Below, in pieces: positions 35,706 through 46,247 of a DNA stretch of 64,000 nucleotides. The notes beneath the pieces are model-generated. The model ran no database searches and had not been told where the DNA came from. It saw nothing but the letters and a program-made list of their open reading frames with translations. Each line of letters begins with the position of its first letter. Position 1 is the first letter of the stretch. The DNA is from Callipepla californica brunnescens. Lineage: Eukaryota; Chordata; Aves; Galliformes; Odontophoridae. Where the stretch lies: assembly GCA_023055505.1 (NCBI GenBank), contig JALIRH010000049.1, positions 3,720,001 to 3,784,000 of the forward strand. Reading direction: 5' to 3'. The translations under genes and the position numbers were made by a program.

Positions 35706-36302
35706 ACTGTCGTGGTGGCGAACGGTGTTAAGTCCAGCTGGCGTCCTGTCACGAGTGGTGTCCCCCAAGGGTCGGTATTGGGGCCCATACTGTTTAATCT
35801 CTTTATTGATGACCTGGATGAGGGGATTGAGTGCACCCTCAGTAAGTTTGCGGATGACACCGAGTTGGGAGGATGTGTGGATGTGCCTGAGGGTAGGGAG
35901 GCCCTTCAGCGGGATCTGGATAGGCTAGACAGTTGGGCTGAGCTCAATGGGATGAGGTTCAATAAGGCCAAGTGCCGGGTGCTGTATTTGGCCACAATAA
36001 CCCCATGCAATGCTATAGGCTTGGGGCAGAACGGCTTGAGGAGTGTACAGAGGAAAAGGACCTGGGGGTGTTGGTTGATTCCCAACGTGAGCCGGCAGTG
36101 TGCCCAGGTAGCCAAGAAGGCCAATGGCATCCTGGCCTGGATTAGGAACAGCGTGGCCAGCAGGAGCAGGGAGGGGATCATCCCCTGTACCTCGAGTACT
36201 GTGTTCAGTGTTGGGCCCCTCACTACAAGAGAGACATCGAGGCCCTGGAGCGTGTTCAGAGAAGGGCGACAAAGCTGTGAGGGGTCTGGAGCACAAGCGT
36301 GA
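35706..36302 (+). pseudogene. CR1 ORF2 reverse transcriptase remnant
   Basis: Encodes the middle and C-terminal part of a CR1 reverse transcriptase: [22 protein letters not shown], then the catalytic FADDTELGG, then [16 protein letters not shown]. The N-terminal endonuclease and RT fingers are absent because of 5' truncation. Frame breaks and the LTR insertion interrupt the end. Not functional. Confidence 0.9.
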
Positions 36303-36340
36303 CCAGGAGCGGCTGAGGGAGCTGGGATTTTTTAGCCTGG

Positions 36341-36906
36341 TGTCAACGGTTTACCAGGCTGGATCGGCCCGGTTCCGCGACGACCGGTGCGGGGGACCCA
36401 CGGACCCACGCCCCAGGAAAGGGCAAGGAAAAGGGAAAAGGGAGATGGGCCTAGAAACAAAACAGCGGCAACGATCTGAGGAGGAAAGCTAATTTACTAA
36501 ATAAGATATTAGAAAGCAAAATAACACAATATAATACAAAGTAATTGGAATTGAGGCTAATGAATCAAATAAAATGAGCAAGAGAGAGTGTCCGATAAAC
36601 CGAAGGCCTTACGCTAACGCTGAAGGCGATAAGGGAGCGAGCACCCACTGCTGAGTCGATCCCGAAGGAAAGAGAGCGTCCCGTGACCGCTGAGGGTTTT
36701 TATCTGTTCCCTCTGAGTAGAAAACACGTAAAAATACAAAGCATTGCAAAGTCCTCTGCGGAATGTAGTGCTTCTTCTCTTCTGAGACAAGTATACCTGG
36801 AATTATCAATGATCTATGGAACTGGAGTATTAGCTCTTTAACTCTTAATGCAATACATGATGTTATGATGTGGAATACCAGTACAAAAAATCATAAAACC
36901 ATGACA
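36341..36906 (-). mobile_element. Solo LTR B (ERV2 family) in CR1
   Basis: 566 bp, TG...CA on the plus strand, of the ERV2 LTR family. It is flanked on both sides by CCTGG (36336-36340 and 36907-36911), a perfect 5-bp target duplication. It lies inside the CR1, so it inserted after the CR1. Confidence 0.95.
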
Positions 36907-37267
36907 CCTGGAGAAGAGGCTTAGAGGAGACCTCACTGCACTCTACCATTTCCTGAAGGGAGGCTGTGGTGAGGAGGGGGTCGGCCTCTTCTCCCAGGTA
37001 ACTAATGACAGGACGAGAGGGAATGGCCACAAGTTGTGTCGGGGAAGATTTAGATTAGACTTGAGGAAAAATTTTTCCTCTGAGAGAGTGGTCCGGCACT
37101 GGAATGGCCTGCCTAGGGAGGGGGTTGAGGCACCGTCCCTAGCGCTGTTCAAGAAGCGTTTAGATGAGGTGCTGAGGGATTTCATTTAGTAGCTTGGTTG
37201 GTAGGGATAGTGGTGTGAGGATGGTTGGACTAGATGATCTTCTAGGTCCTTTCCAACCTCATGAATC

Positions 37268-39839
37268 TATGAATCTATGGATCAATGTCGCCACAGGGAT
37301 CAATGGGGCCATAAAACTCAATGGGGCCATAGGAATCAATGGGGACATAGGAATCAATGGGGCCATAGGGATCAATGGGGCCATAGAAATCAGTGGAGCC
37401 ATAGAACTCAAAGGGGCCATAGGAATCAATGGGGTCATAGGAATCAATGGGGCCACAGGAATCAATGGGGCCATAGGGATCAATGGGGCCATAGGGATCA
37501 ATGGGGCCATAGAACTCAATGGGGCCATAAGAATCAATGTGGCCATAGAACTCAATGGGGCCATAAAAATCAATAAGGCCATAGGAATCAATGGGGACAT
37601 AGAACGCAATGGGGCCATAGGAATCAATGGAGCCATAGAAAATCAATGGGGCCATAGGGATCAATGGAGCCATAGGGATCAATTGCGACATAGGTATCAA
37701 TGAGGCAATAGAGATCGATGGGACCATAGGAATCAATGAAGCCATAGGAATCCATGGGGCAATAGTGATCAATGGGCCATAGGGATCCATGGGGCCATAG
37801 GGATCCATGGGGCCATAGAACTCAATGGGGCCATAGGGATCAATGGGGCCATAGGGATCAATGGGGCCATAGGAATAAATGGGGCCATAGAACTCAATGG
37901 GGCCATAGGGAACAATGGGACCATAGGAATCAGTGGGGCCATAGAACTCAATGGGGCCATAGGGATCAATGGGACCATAGGAATCAATGGGGCCATAGGA
38001 ATCAATGGGGCCATACGGATCAATGGGGCCATAGGGATCAATTGGGCCGTTGCAGTCAGTGGGGCCATAGGAATCAATAAGGCCATAGGGATTAATGGGG
38101 CCATAGGGATCGATGGGGCCATAGGGATCAATGGTACCATCGGAGTCAATGGAGCCATAGAATTCAGTGGGGCCATAGGAATCAATGGGGCCACAGAACT
38201 CAATGTGGACATAGGAATCAATGGGGCCTTAGGGATCAATGGGGCCTTAGGAATCAATGGGGCCATAGGAATCAATGGGGCCATAGGAATCAATGGGGGC
38301 ACAGCGATCAATGGAGCCATAGGGACCAATTTGGCCACAAGAATCAATGGGGCCACAGGAATCAATGGGGCCATAGGGATCAATGGGGTCTTAGGAATCA
38401 ATGGGGCCATAGAACTCAAAGGGGCCATAGGGATCAATAGGGCCATATGGATCAATGGGGCCACAGGAATCAATGGGGCCATATGAATCAGTGGGGCCAT
38501 AGGGATCAATGGGGCCATACGGATCAATGGGGCCATAGGGATCAATGGGAGCCTAGGAATCAATGGGGCCATAGGGATCAATGGGGCCATAGGGATCAAT
38601 GGTGCCAGAGAACTCAATGGGGCCTTAGGGATCAATGGGGCCATAGGGACCAATGGGAGCCTAGGAATCAATGGGGCCATAGGGATCAATGGGACCATAG
38701 GAATCAATGCGGCCATAGAACTGAATGGGGCCATAGGGATCAATGGGACCATAGAGATCAATGGGGCCATAGGGATCAATGGGACCAGAGGGATCAATGG
38801 GGCAATAGGGATCAATAGGGCCATAGGGAGCAGTGGGGCAATAGGGATCTATGGGGCAATAGGGATCTATGGGGCCTTAGAACTCAATGGAACCGTAGGG
38901 ATGAATGGGACCATAGAACTCAATGGGGCCGTTATAATCAATGGAGCCATAGAACTCAATGGGACCAGAGGGATCAATGGAGCCATAGGAATCAATGGGC
39001 CCATATGAATCAGTGGGGCCATAGAACTCAGAGGGGCCATAGGGATCAATGGGGCCACAGGAATCATTGGGGCCATAGGAATCAATGGGACCATAAAAAT
39101 CAATGGGGTTATCGGAATCAATGGAGCCATAGAACTCAATGGGGCCATAGAACTCAATAGGGCCGTAGGAATCAAAGGGGCCATAGGAATCAATGAGGCC
39201 ATAGGAATCAGTGGGACCAGAGAACTCAGTGGGGCCATAGTAATCAATGGGGCCGTAGGGATCAATGGTGCCATAGGGATCAATGGGGCCATATGGATCA
39301 ATGGGGCCATAGAACTTAATGGGGCCATAGGGATCAATGGGACCATAGGAATCAATGGGGCCATAGGAATCAATGTGGTCATAGGGATCAATGGAACCAA
39401 AGAAATCAGTGGTGCCACAGGGATCAATGGGGCCATAGGAATCAGTGGGGCCATAAAAGTCACTGGGGCCATAGGGATCAATGGGGCCACAGGAATCAAT
39501 GGCGCCATAGGAATCAATGGGGCCATAGCGATTAATGGGGCCATAGAATTCAATGGGGCCATAGGGAGCGATGGAGCCATAGGAATCAAAGGGACCATAG
39601 GAATCAATGGGGCCATAGGAATCAATGGGGCCATAGGAATCAATGGGGCCATAGGTATCAATTGGACCATAGGAATCAATGTGGCCTTAGGGATCAATGG
39701 GGCCGCAGCGATCAATGGGACCATAGGAATCAATGGGGCCATAGGGATCAATGGGGCCATAGGAATCAATGGGGCCATAGGAATCAATGGGGCCATAGAA
39801 CTCATTGGGGCCGTAGGAATCAATGGGACCATAGGAATC
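37268..39839 (+). repeat. 18-bp satellite array, block II
   Basis: Same unit and same orientation as block I, with the same three junction variants. It begins at the CR1 3' end and stops at the ERV2 3' LTR. It continues on the other side of ERV2, so blocks II and III were one array before that insertion. Confidence 0.97.
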
Positions 39840-40415
39840 TGTCAACGTTTTACCGGGCTGGATCGGCACGGCTCCGCTACGACCGGTGCGGGGGACCCAC
39901 GGACCCACACTCCAGGAAAGGGGAAAGGAAAAAAGGAAAAAGGGAAAAGGGAGATGGGCCTAGAAACAAAACAGCGGCAACGATCTGAGGAGGAATGCTA
40001 ATTTACTAAATAAGATATCAGAAAGTAAAATAACACAATATAATACAATATAATTGGAATTGAGGCTAATGAATCAAATAAAATGAGCAAGAGAGAGTGT
40101 CCGATAAACCGAAGGCCTTACGCTAACGCTGAAGGCGATACGGCAGCGAGCACCCACTGCTGCGTCGATCCCGAAGGAAAGAGAGTGTCCCGTGACCGCT
40201 GAGGGTTTTTATCTGTTCCCTCTGAGCGGAAAACACGTAAAAATACAGAGCATCGCAAAGTCCTCTGGGGAATGTAGAGCTTCTTCTCTTCTGAGGCAGG
40301 TATACCTGGAATTATCAATGATCTATGGAGCTGGAGTATTAGCTCTTTAACTCTTAATGCAATACATGATGTTATGATGTGGAATACTAGTACCAAAAAT
40401 CATAAAACCATGACA
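39840..40415 (-). repeat. ERV2 3' LTR
   Basis: 576 bp, TG...CA on the plus strand, homologous to 45674-46247 with roughly twenty differences by eye. Five LTRs of this family occur in the window. Confidence 0.95.
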
Positions 40416-40426
40416 TTCCACCCCTT
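40416..40426 (-). promoter_or_regulatory. ERV2 polypurine tract
   Basis: Minus-strand AAGGGGTGGAA immediately before the 3' LTR, identical to that of ERV1. This is the expected plus-strand primer. Confidence 0.85.
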
Positions 40427-40527
40427 ATTCCACATCATTTCATCATTCTTTGTACATACAGAAAAACAATGATTAACATGCATTAGATACACACACACAC
40501 AACATATATACAAGTATATACATGGAA

Positions 40528-43500
40528 TTACTGACTGCACTCCCCCAACATCAAATTCCCTTGTGGTACACACTCAACATCCCCATTCTTCTGCATCACC
40601 CACCAAGCGGACCCAGGTCCCTGAGCAAAGACAGTTCCACGGAGAGGTTTGCCCTTCCCAGAAGCTGGAAGGACCCGTACCGCTTTCCCCAACATGTTCT
40701 TTACATGTACTACAGGGACCTTATTTCCCTCTACAGTAGGTAGGGAGTTGGATTGGGCAGGACCATCACGATTGATGGATCCTCGAGTGTTGACCAACCA
40801 GCTGGCTTCTGCCAAATGCTTCTCCCAGTGCTTAAACGTTCTGCTACCCATTGCTTAGAACATGGTTTTTAGCAACCCATTGTATGTTTCAATCTTACCG
40901 GAAGCTGGTGCGTGATAGGGGATATGATAAATCCACTCAATGCCATGATCTTTGGCCCAATTACTTACAAGAGAATTTTTGAAATGAGTCCCATTATCTG
41001 ACTCAATTCTTTCTGGAGTGCCATGTCGCCACAGGACTTGCTTCTCGAGACCTAGAATGGTGTTTCGGGCGGTAGCATGGGGTACTGCATATGTTTCAAG
41101 CCACCCAGTAGTTGCTTCCACCATGGTGAGCACATAATGTTTACCATTGCGAGATCGTGGCAAGGTGATATAATCAACCTGCCACGCCTCCCCATATTTA
41201 TACTTTTGCCATCGTCCTTCCCCCCAGAGAGGTTTCATCCTCTTGGCTTGTTTAATTGTGGCACATGTATCACAGTCATGGATAACCTGTGCAATAGCAT
41301 CCATAGTTAAGTCCACCCCTCGGTCTCTAGCCCACTTATATGTTGCATCTCTTCCTTGATGGCCCGAGGTCTCATGGGCCCATCGAGCTAAAAATAATTC
41401 ACTTTTGTGTTGCCAATCCAAGTCTACTTGAGCCATCTTAACTTTAGCAGCTCGATCTACCTGATGGTTATTCTGTTGTTCTTCAGTTGCCCGGCTCTTA
41501 GGAACATGAGCATCTACATGGCGCACCTTTACAACCATATTCTTTATTCGGGCAGCAATATTTTTCCACAGTTCAGCGGCCCAAATAGGTTTACCCCTCC
41601 GTTGCCAGCCATTTTGTTCCCACTGCTGTAACCACCCCCATAAGGCATTTGCCACCATCCATGAGTCAGTGTAAAGATAAAGCACTGGCCACCTCTCACG
41701 TTCAGCAATATCTAAGGCCAGTTGGACAGCCTTTACCTCTGCAAATTGGCTTGACTCTCCTTTTCCTTCAGTGGCCTCTGCAACTTGTCGCGTGGGGCTC
41801 CACACTGCAGATTTCCATCTGCGGTGCTTTCCCACAATGCGACACGATCCATCTGTGAACAGGGCGTATCTCTTTTCATTGTCTGGTAGTTCATTGTATG
41901 GCGGGGCCTCTTTAGCACGTGATACCTCCTCTGCGGGTGTTGTTCCAAACTTTTTACCTTCAGGCCAGTCCATGATCACTTCTAGGATTCCTGGATGACT
42001 GAGGTTCCCCATCCGAGCTCGCTGTGTAATCAGTGCAATCCACTTACTCCAAGTGGCATCAGTAGCATGATGGGTGGAGGGAACCTTTCCTTTGAACATC
42101 CAATTCAGCACTGGCAGTCGAGGTGCCAGAAGGAGCTGCGCTTCAGTACCGATTACTTCGGAAGCAGCTCGAACCCCCTCGTACGCGGCCAAGATCTCCT
42201 TCTCAGTTGGAGCGTAGCGCTCCTCAGACCCCCTGTATGCTCGACTCCAGAAACCAAGGGGTCGGCCTCGGGTCTCTCCAGAAGCTCTTTGCCACAAACT
42301 CCAAGTGGGACCTTCCTTTCCAGCAGCAGTGTAGAGGATGTTCTTTACATCCTGTCCCATCCGCACTGGCCCCAGGGCCACGGCACGGGCTATCTCCTGC
42401 TTAATTTCCTCAAAAGCCTGCTGCTGCTCAGGGCCCCATACAAAATCATTCTTCTTCCGCGTCACCCGAAAGAGAGGGCTCACAATGAGGCTGTAGTTTG
42501 GAACATGCATTCTCCAAAAGCCCACTACACCCAGAAAAGCTTGGGTCTCTGTCTTACTAGTGGGTGGAGACATAGCACTAATTTTGTCAATCACATCTGT
42601 TGGGATGTGACGACGTCCATCTTGCCACTTTATGCCTAGGAATTGAATTTCCTGTGCAGGCCCTTTTACTTTGCTTCGTTTAATAGCGAAGCCAGCTCGC
42701 AGGAGGATCTGGATTATTCTCTCTCCTTTCTCAAAAACTTCCCCTGCTGTATTGCCCCACACAATGATGTCATCAATGTATTGTAAGTGCTCAGGAGCAC
42801 CGCCCTGTTCCAATGCAGTTTGGATCAACCCATGGCAAATGGTTGGGCTGTGCTTCCACCCCTGGGGCAAACGGTTCCAGGTGTACTGAACGCCTCTCCA
42901 GGTGAAGGCAAACTGTGGCCTGCATTCTGTGGCCAAGGGAATTGAAAAGAAGGCGTTAGCAATGTCAGTCGTGGCATACCACTTGGCTGCTTTTGACTCC
43001 AGTTCATACTGGAGTTGAAGCATGTCCGGCACAGAAGCACTCAGTGGAGGTGTGACTTCATTCAGGCCACGGTAATCTACCGTCAGCCTCCATTCTCCAC
43101 TGGCTTTACGCACTGGCCATATGGGGCTGTTAAACAGGGAGTGAGTTTTGCTGATCACTCCCTGGCTCTCTAGCTGACGAATCTGGTTATGAATGGGGAG
43201 CAAGGAATCCCTGTTGGTGCGGTACTGCCGTCTGTGCACCGTTTTTGTAGCAATTGGTACCTGTTGCTCCTCCACTTGTAGTAACCCTACAACAGACAGA
43301 TCTTCTGACAGGCCAGGCAAAGCAGACAGCTGCTTAATATTATCTGCATCCACAGCAGCTATTCCGAAAGCCCATCGATACCCTTTGGGATCCTTAAAAT
43401 ATCCCCTTTTGAGGTAATCAATACCAAGTATGCATGGGGCCCCCTGTCCGGTCACTATAGGATGCTTCTGCCAGTCTTTACCCGTGAGGCTTATTTCTGC

Positions 43501-43713
43501 CTCCAGCACAGACAATTCCTGAAAGCCCCCAGTCACTCCAGAGAGATGAATCAATTCTGCCCCTTTATAACTTGAAGGCATTAGAGTACATTGTGCACCA
43601 GTATCCACCAGTGCCTCATATTTCTGTGGGTTTGATGTGCCAGGCCACCGAATCCACACAGTCCAATACACTCTATTATCCCTCTCCCTCCTCTGGCTGA
43701 GGGCAGGGCCCCT
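40528..43713 (-). pseudogene. ERV2 pol: protease, RT, RNase H, integrase
   Basis: One frame from the codon after the gag UAG to 40528, broken by one in-frame TAA at 40855-40857. Counting from the first Met (43671): protease VDTGAQC with catalytic D23; RT with LTVDYRGLN, D236, LPQGW and YIDD (298-301); RNase H acidic residues D607, E645, D669, D739; integrase HHCC H766, H771, C800, C803 and catalytic D833, D892, E928 with the normal 35-residue spacing. After the nonsense codon the frame continues through the integrase C-terminal domain (GKPLRGTVF, WWVMQKNGD). All catalytic residues needed before the stop are visible, so inactivation may be fairly recent. No dUTPase segment is seen. Confidence 0.93.
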
Positions 43714-43716
43714 CTA
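43696..43716 (-). promoter_or_regulatory. Gag stop with possible readthrough hairpin
   Basis: Gag ends in TAG (43716-43714) and pol follows in the same frame with no other stop. Directly at the stop the RNA can form a 5-bp hairpin (GAGGG with CCCUC, loop GCCCUG). A downstream AGGG could pair with the loop as a pseudoknot. This is the arrangement used for stop-codon readthrough in gammaretroviruses. Function here is inferred. Confidence 0.5.
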
Positions 43717-45456
43717 TTCATTACCTGTAGTGACAGGAACAACTTCGCTGGTAGTTGCTCTGTGTTGTAATTCTCTCACCCGTGCTCGCAGTGCAGGGGT
43801 GGGTTTTTGATGCCATTCCTTCATATCTTCTCCATTTGCACGTAAGTAACTCCACAAAGCCGCGCGCGACATGAAGTTAGTGCTGTCATTTGCTCGAGCA
43901 GGACGGCGTCTGCTACTGATAGCTACAATTGATTCAACCCTATCAATCAGTTGGGATAATTTTCCCAGTATATCTTCCATTTGTCCTTCGAACTTTGATA
44001 TGGCTGAAATGGACGCGTATGGCGGCGGAAATTTTTGTTTGAAGTTTTGAAGTGTAAGAATTAGTTCAAAAACTGGGGGTTTTCTGTCTTGGTCCTCATA
44101 TCTGTTGAACGTTGTCACTAGTGTACCGGCGTACCTTTCTGGTGCTGACTTTGAAAGCTTCTGACATATTTCGGGTGTACTCCTTACTTTCTCCGGATCA
44201 TGGTCCCGATCGTCAGGATCAAAGGTGGGATCATACAGCATTTCCGCCACAGCTGTTTCTCTCAAATACTGGATGCCTTCCTCAATAGTTTTCCACCTTT
44301 TCACTTTAGGTGCCAGGTCACTCTTGTAGGGATATCTTTCCCTCACAGCTACTAGCATTTGTTGCCAGAGGCTGGCGATTCCATCCATATACCTGCTGAT
44401 TCCTCTGTCGACAGCCGGATCTCGGGCAATGTTTCCTAGTTGGCGAGCTTCGTTACTATCAAGGGACACACTGTTGGCCCCATTGTCCCAACACCGAAGC
44501 AACCAAGTGACAATACTCTCATCCGGACGTCGAACAAACTCCTTTCTTGAGCCTTGGTTCTCAGACATTTTCATGGGCCGACGAAACGTCGTAACTTTAA
44601 CTTTCTCTTCACCTTCATCATCACTTTCTTCTCCATGTCTCTCACTTTTCTTTGTTGCCTTTCTCGATGGTGGGGGGGTTGTGGCCACCCCCTCACCTAT
44701 ATCTTCCTCTTCTTTCGGCACCTCTTCTTTGCGTTCTAGGCGCGAGGACACACGTTTCCATTTCTTGCCTTCCACAGGGGCAACTGACTTTGATACTGGT
44801 GCTTCCTTTGGCTGGTCAGGCGTGACTGGGAGGTTTTCCTCTTTGGTTTGGGCCTCAGTTTGGACACTCTCTCCCTTCACAATAGTATATAAACCTCGGT
44901 AAGCATAAGCCAAGCCCCAAATAAGCTGTTCCACCTCAGATCTTTCTGAGCCGCAACACCCTTTACTCAGATACAGGCCTAGCTCCTCAGGATCCCGCAA
45001 TTGTTTGGGAGAAAAATCCCATGACACCGGGTGTCCCCATGCTTCTAATTTCTTTCCTAAAACTCTCCATTCTCCATGTCATTCAACATTCTCTGTTTCT
45101 GGGAGAAGCTTCCTGCACATGATGTAAAGTGCTACTACATGAAAGAGGACTAATATCCCAATTATTAACACCATCCCTAAGCTGTGATCTTGAAAATTCA
45201 TAAAAAACTGAGAGGGGAACCCGGATACCCATTCAAACATCACATGGTTCGTTAATATGCTATCGTTTGTTCCATTAGCTGGGGTGCCCTGGTATCTGGC
45301 AGGTGCCTCTATCATTGCTTTTAATTTATCATATAGGGACCAGAACCAATGGAACAGAATGGCAAACCTAACCAAGTTCCAGTACGTTTTGAGCATTAAG
45401 AGGGAAAAAAAAATGAAATGCAGCCCCTTTAAGAGCAGTTCAAAATGAGAGAACAT
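43714..45456 (-). pseudogene. ERV2 gag with two-TM glycosylated N-terminal region
   Basis: One frame from the Met at 45456 to the UAG, interrupted by a single TGA at 45079-45081 where ERV1 has a Trp codon. Residues 7-40 are strongly hydrophobic. An NGT sequon lies at 61-63 and a second hydrophobic helix at 92-114, followed by basic CRK. The gag body follows: a charged, proline-containing region, LLRCWDNGA, and a helical end with EDILGKLSQLIDRV. There is no CCHC zinc knuckle. The start at 45456 is chosen because the homologous ERV1 extension begins at the same place; a shorter product could start at 45027, after the nonsense codon. Confidence 0.85.
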
Positions 45457-45648
45457 TTTTTTTTTTTTCTTTACTATAACAAGTTAGCAGCACCCATAAA
45501 AGTTTACAGATATCCCAGAACAACTGGAAGTACGCCCAGACTTCAAGGTCGTGTTATGCCGTACAGTACCTGCAGTACAGATAAGCTTGCTAGCGAGAGA
45601 CAGAGATTCACTCTAAAAGTATGTCTCTGCCCGGCTAAGGCGGTTCGG

Positions 45649-45666
45649 GCCGCAAGTTGGGCGCCA
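45649..45666 (-). promoter_or_regulatory. ERV2 primer binding site (tRNA-Lys type)
   Basis: Minus-strand TGGCGCCCAACTTGCGGC, 7 nt inside the 5' LTR. It matches 16 of 18 bases of the site complementary to tRNA-Lys1,2 as I recall it. Confidence 0.8.
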
Positions 45667-45673
45667 AAAAAAA

Positions 45674-46247
45674 TGTCAACGATTCACCGGGCTGGATCGG
45701 CCCGGCTCCGCGACGACAGGTGCGGGGGACCCACGGACCCACACCGCAGGAAAAGGGAAAGAAAAAGAGAAAAAGGGAAAAGGGAGATGGGCCTAGAAAC
45801 AAAACAGCGGCAACGATCTGAGGAGGAATGCTAATTTACTAAATAAGATATCAGAAAGTAAAATAACACAATATAATACAATATAATTGGAATTGAGGCT
45901 AATGAATCAAATAAAATGAGCATGAGAGAGTGTCCAAAAAACCGAAGGCCTTACGCAAACGCTGAAGGCGATACGGCAGCGAGCACCCACTGCTGCGTCC
46001 TTCCCGAAGGAAAGAGAGCATCCCGTGACCGCTGAGGGTTTTTATCTGTTCCCTCTGAGCGGAAAACACGTAAAAATACAAAGCACTGTAAAGTACACTG
46101 GGTAATGAAGTGCTTCTTCTCTTCTGAGACAGGTATACCTGGAATTATCAATGATCTATGGAGCTGGAGTATTAGCTCTTTAACTCTTAATGCAATACAT
46201 GATGTTATGATGTGGAATACTAGTACAGAAATCCTAAAACAATGACA
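45674..46247 (-). repeat. ERV2 5' LTR
   Basis: 574 bp, TG...CA on the plus strand, paired with 39840-40415. Outer flank GAATC equals the flank of the 3' LTR, so both LTRs belong to one insertion. Confidence 0.95.

Larger units (their letters stand above)
35706..37267 (+). mobile_element. CR1 LINE, 5' truncated, interrupted by solo LTR B
   Basis: A plus-strand CR1 carrying the C-terminal part of ORF2, a short 3' UTR and the bird-type 3' end (aatctatgaatctatgg). It is split by a solo LTR at 36341-36906; removing the LTR and one copy of the 5-bp duplication restores the usual ctgggattttttagcctgg to gagaagaggctt continuity. The 3' terminal repeats run without any spacer into the 18-bp satellite at about 37268. 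Confidence 0.92.
39840..46247 (-). mobile_element. ERV2: near-complete ERV-L-like provirus, no env
   Basis: A 6.4-kb provirus on the minus strand inserted in the satellite, with a perfect 5-bp target duplication GAATC (39835-39839 and 46248-46252). Order in its own direction: 5' LTR, Lys-type primer site, leader of about 190 nt, gag, a UAG in frame, pol (protease, RT, RNase H, integrase), polypurine tract, 3' LTR. Only about 110 nt separate pol from the 3' LTR, so there is no env, and no dUTPase domain is seen. A 5-bp duplication, lack of env and RT type fit ERV-L (class III) relatives. Possible kinship to the chicken ENS-1/ERNI lineage is a guess from general organisation. One nonsense codon each lies in gag and in the integrase end. 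Confidence 0.93.

Noticed and set aside
40416..40527. A short env or accessory gene between pol and the 3' LTR of ERV2
   Set aside because: Only about 110 nt are available and they hold no open frame of note besides the polypurine tract.
40522..43417. Plus-strand frames of 60-210 codons
   Set aside because: Antisense to ERV2 pol, with no family motifs.
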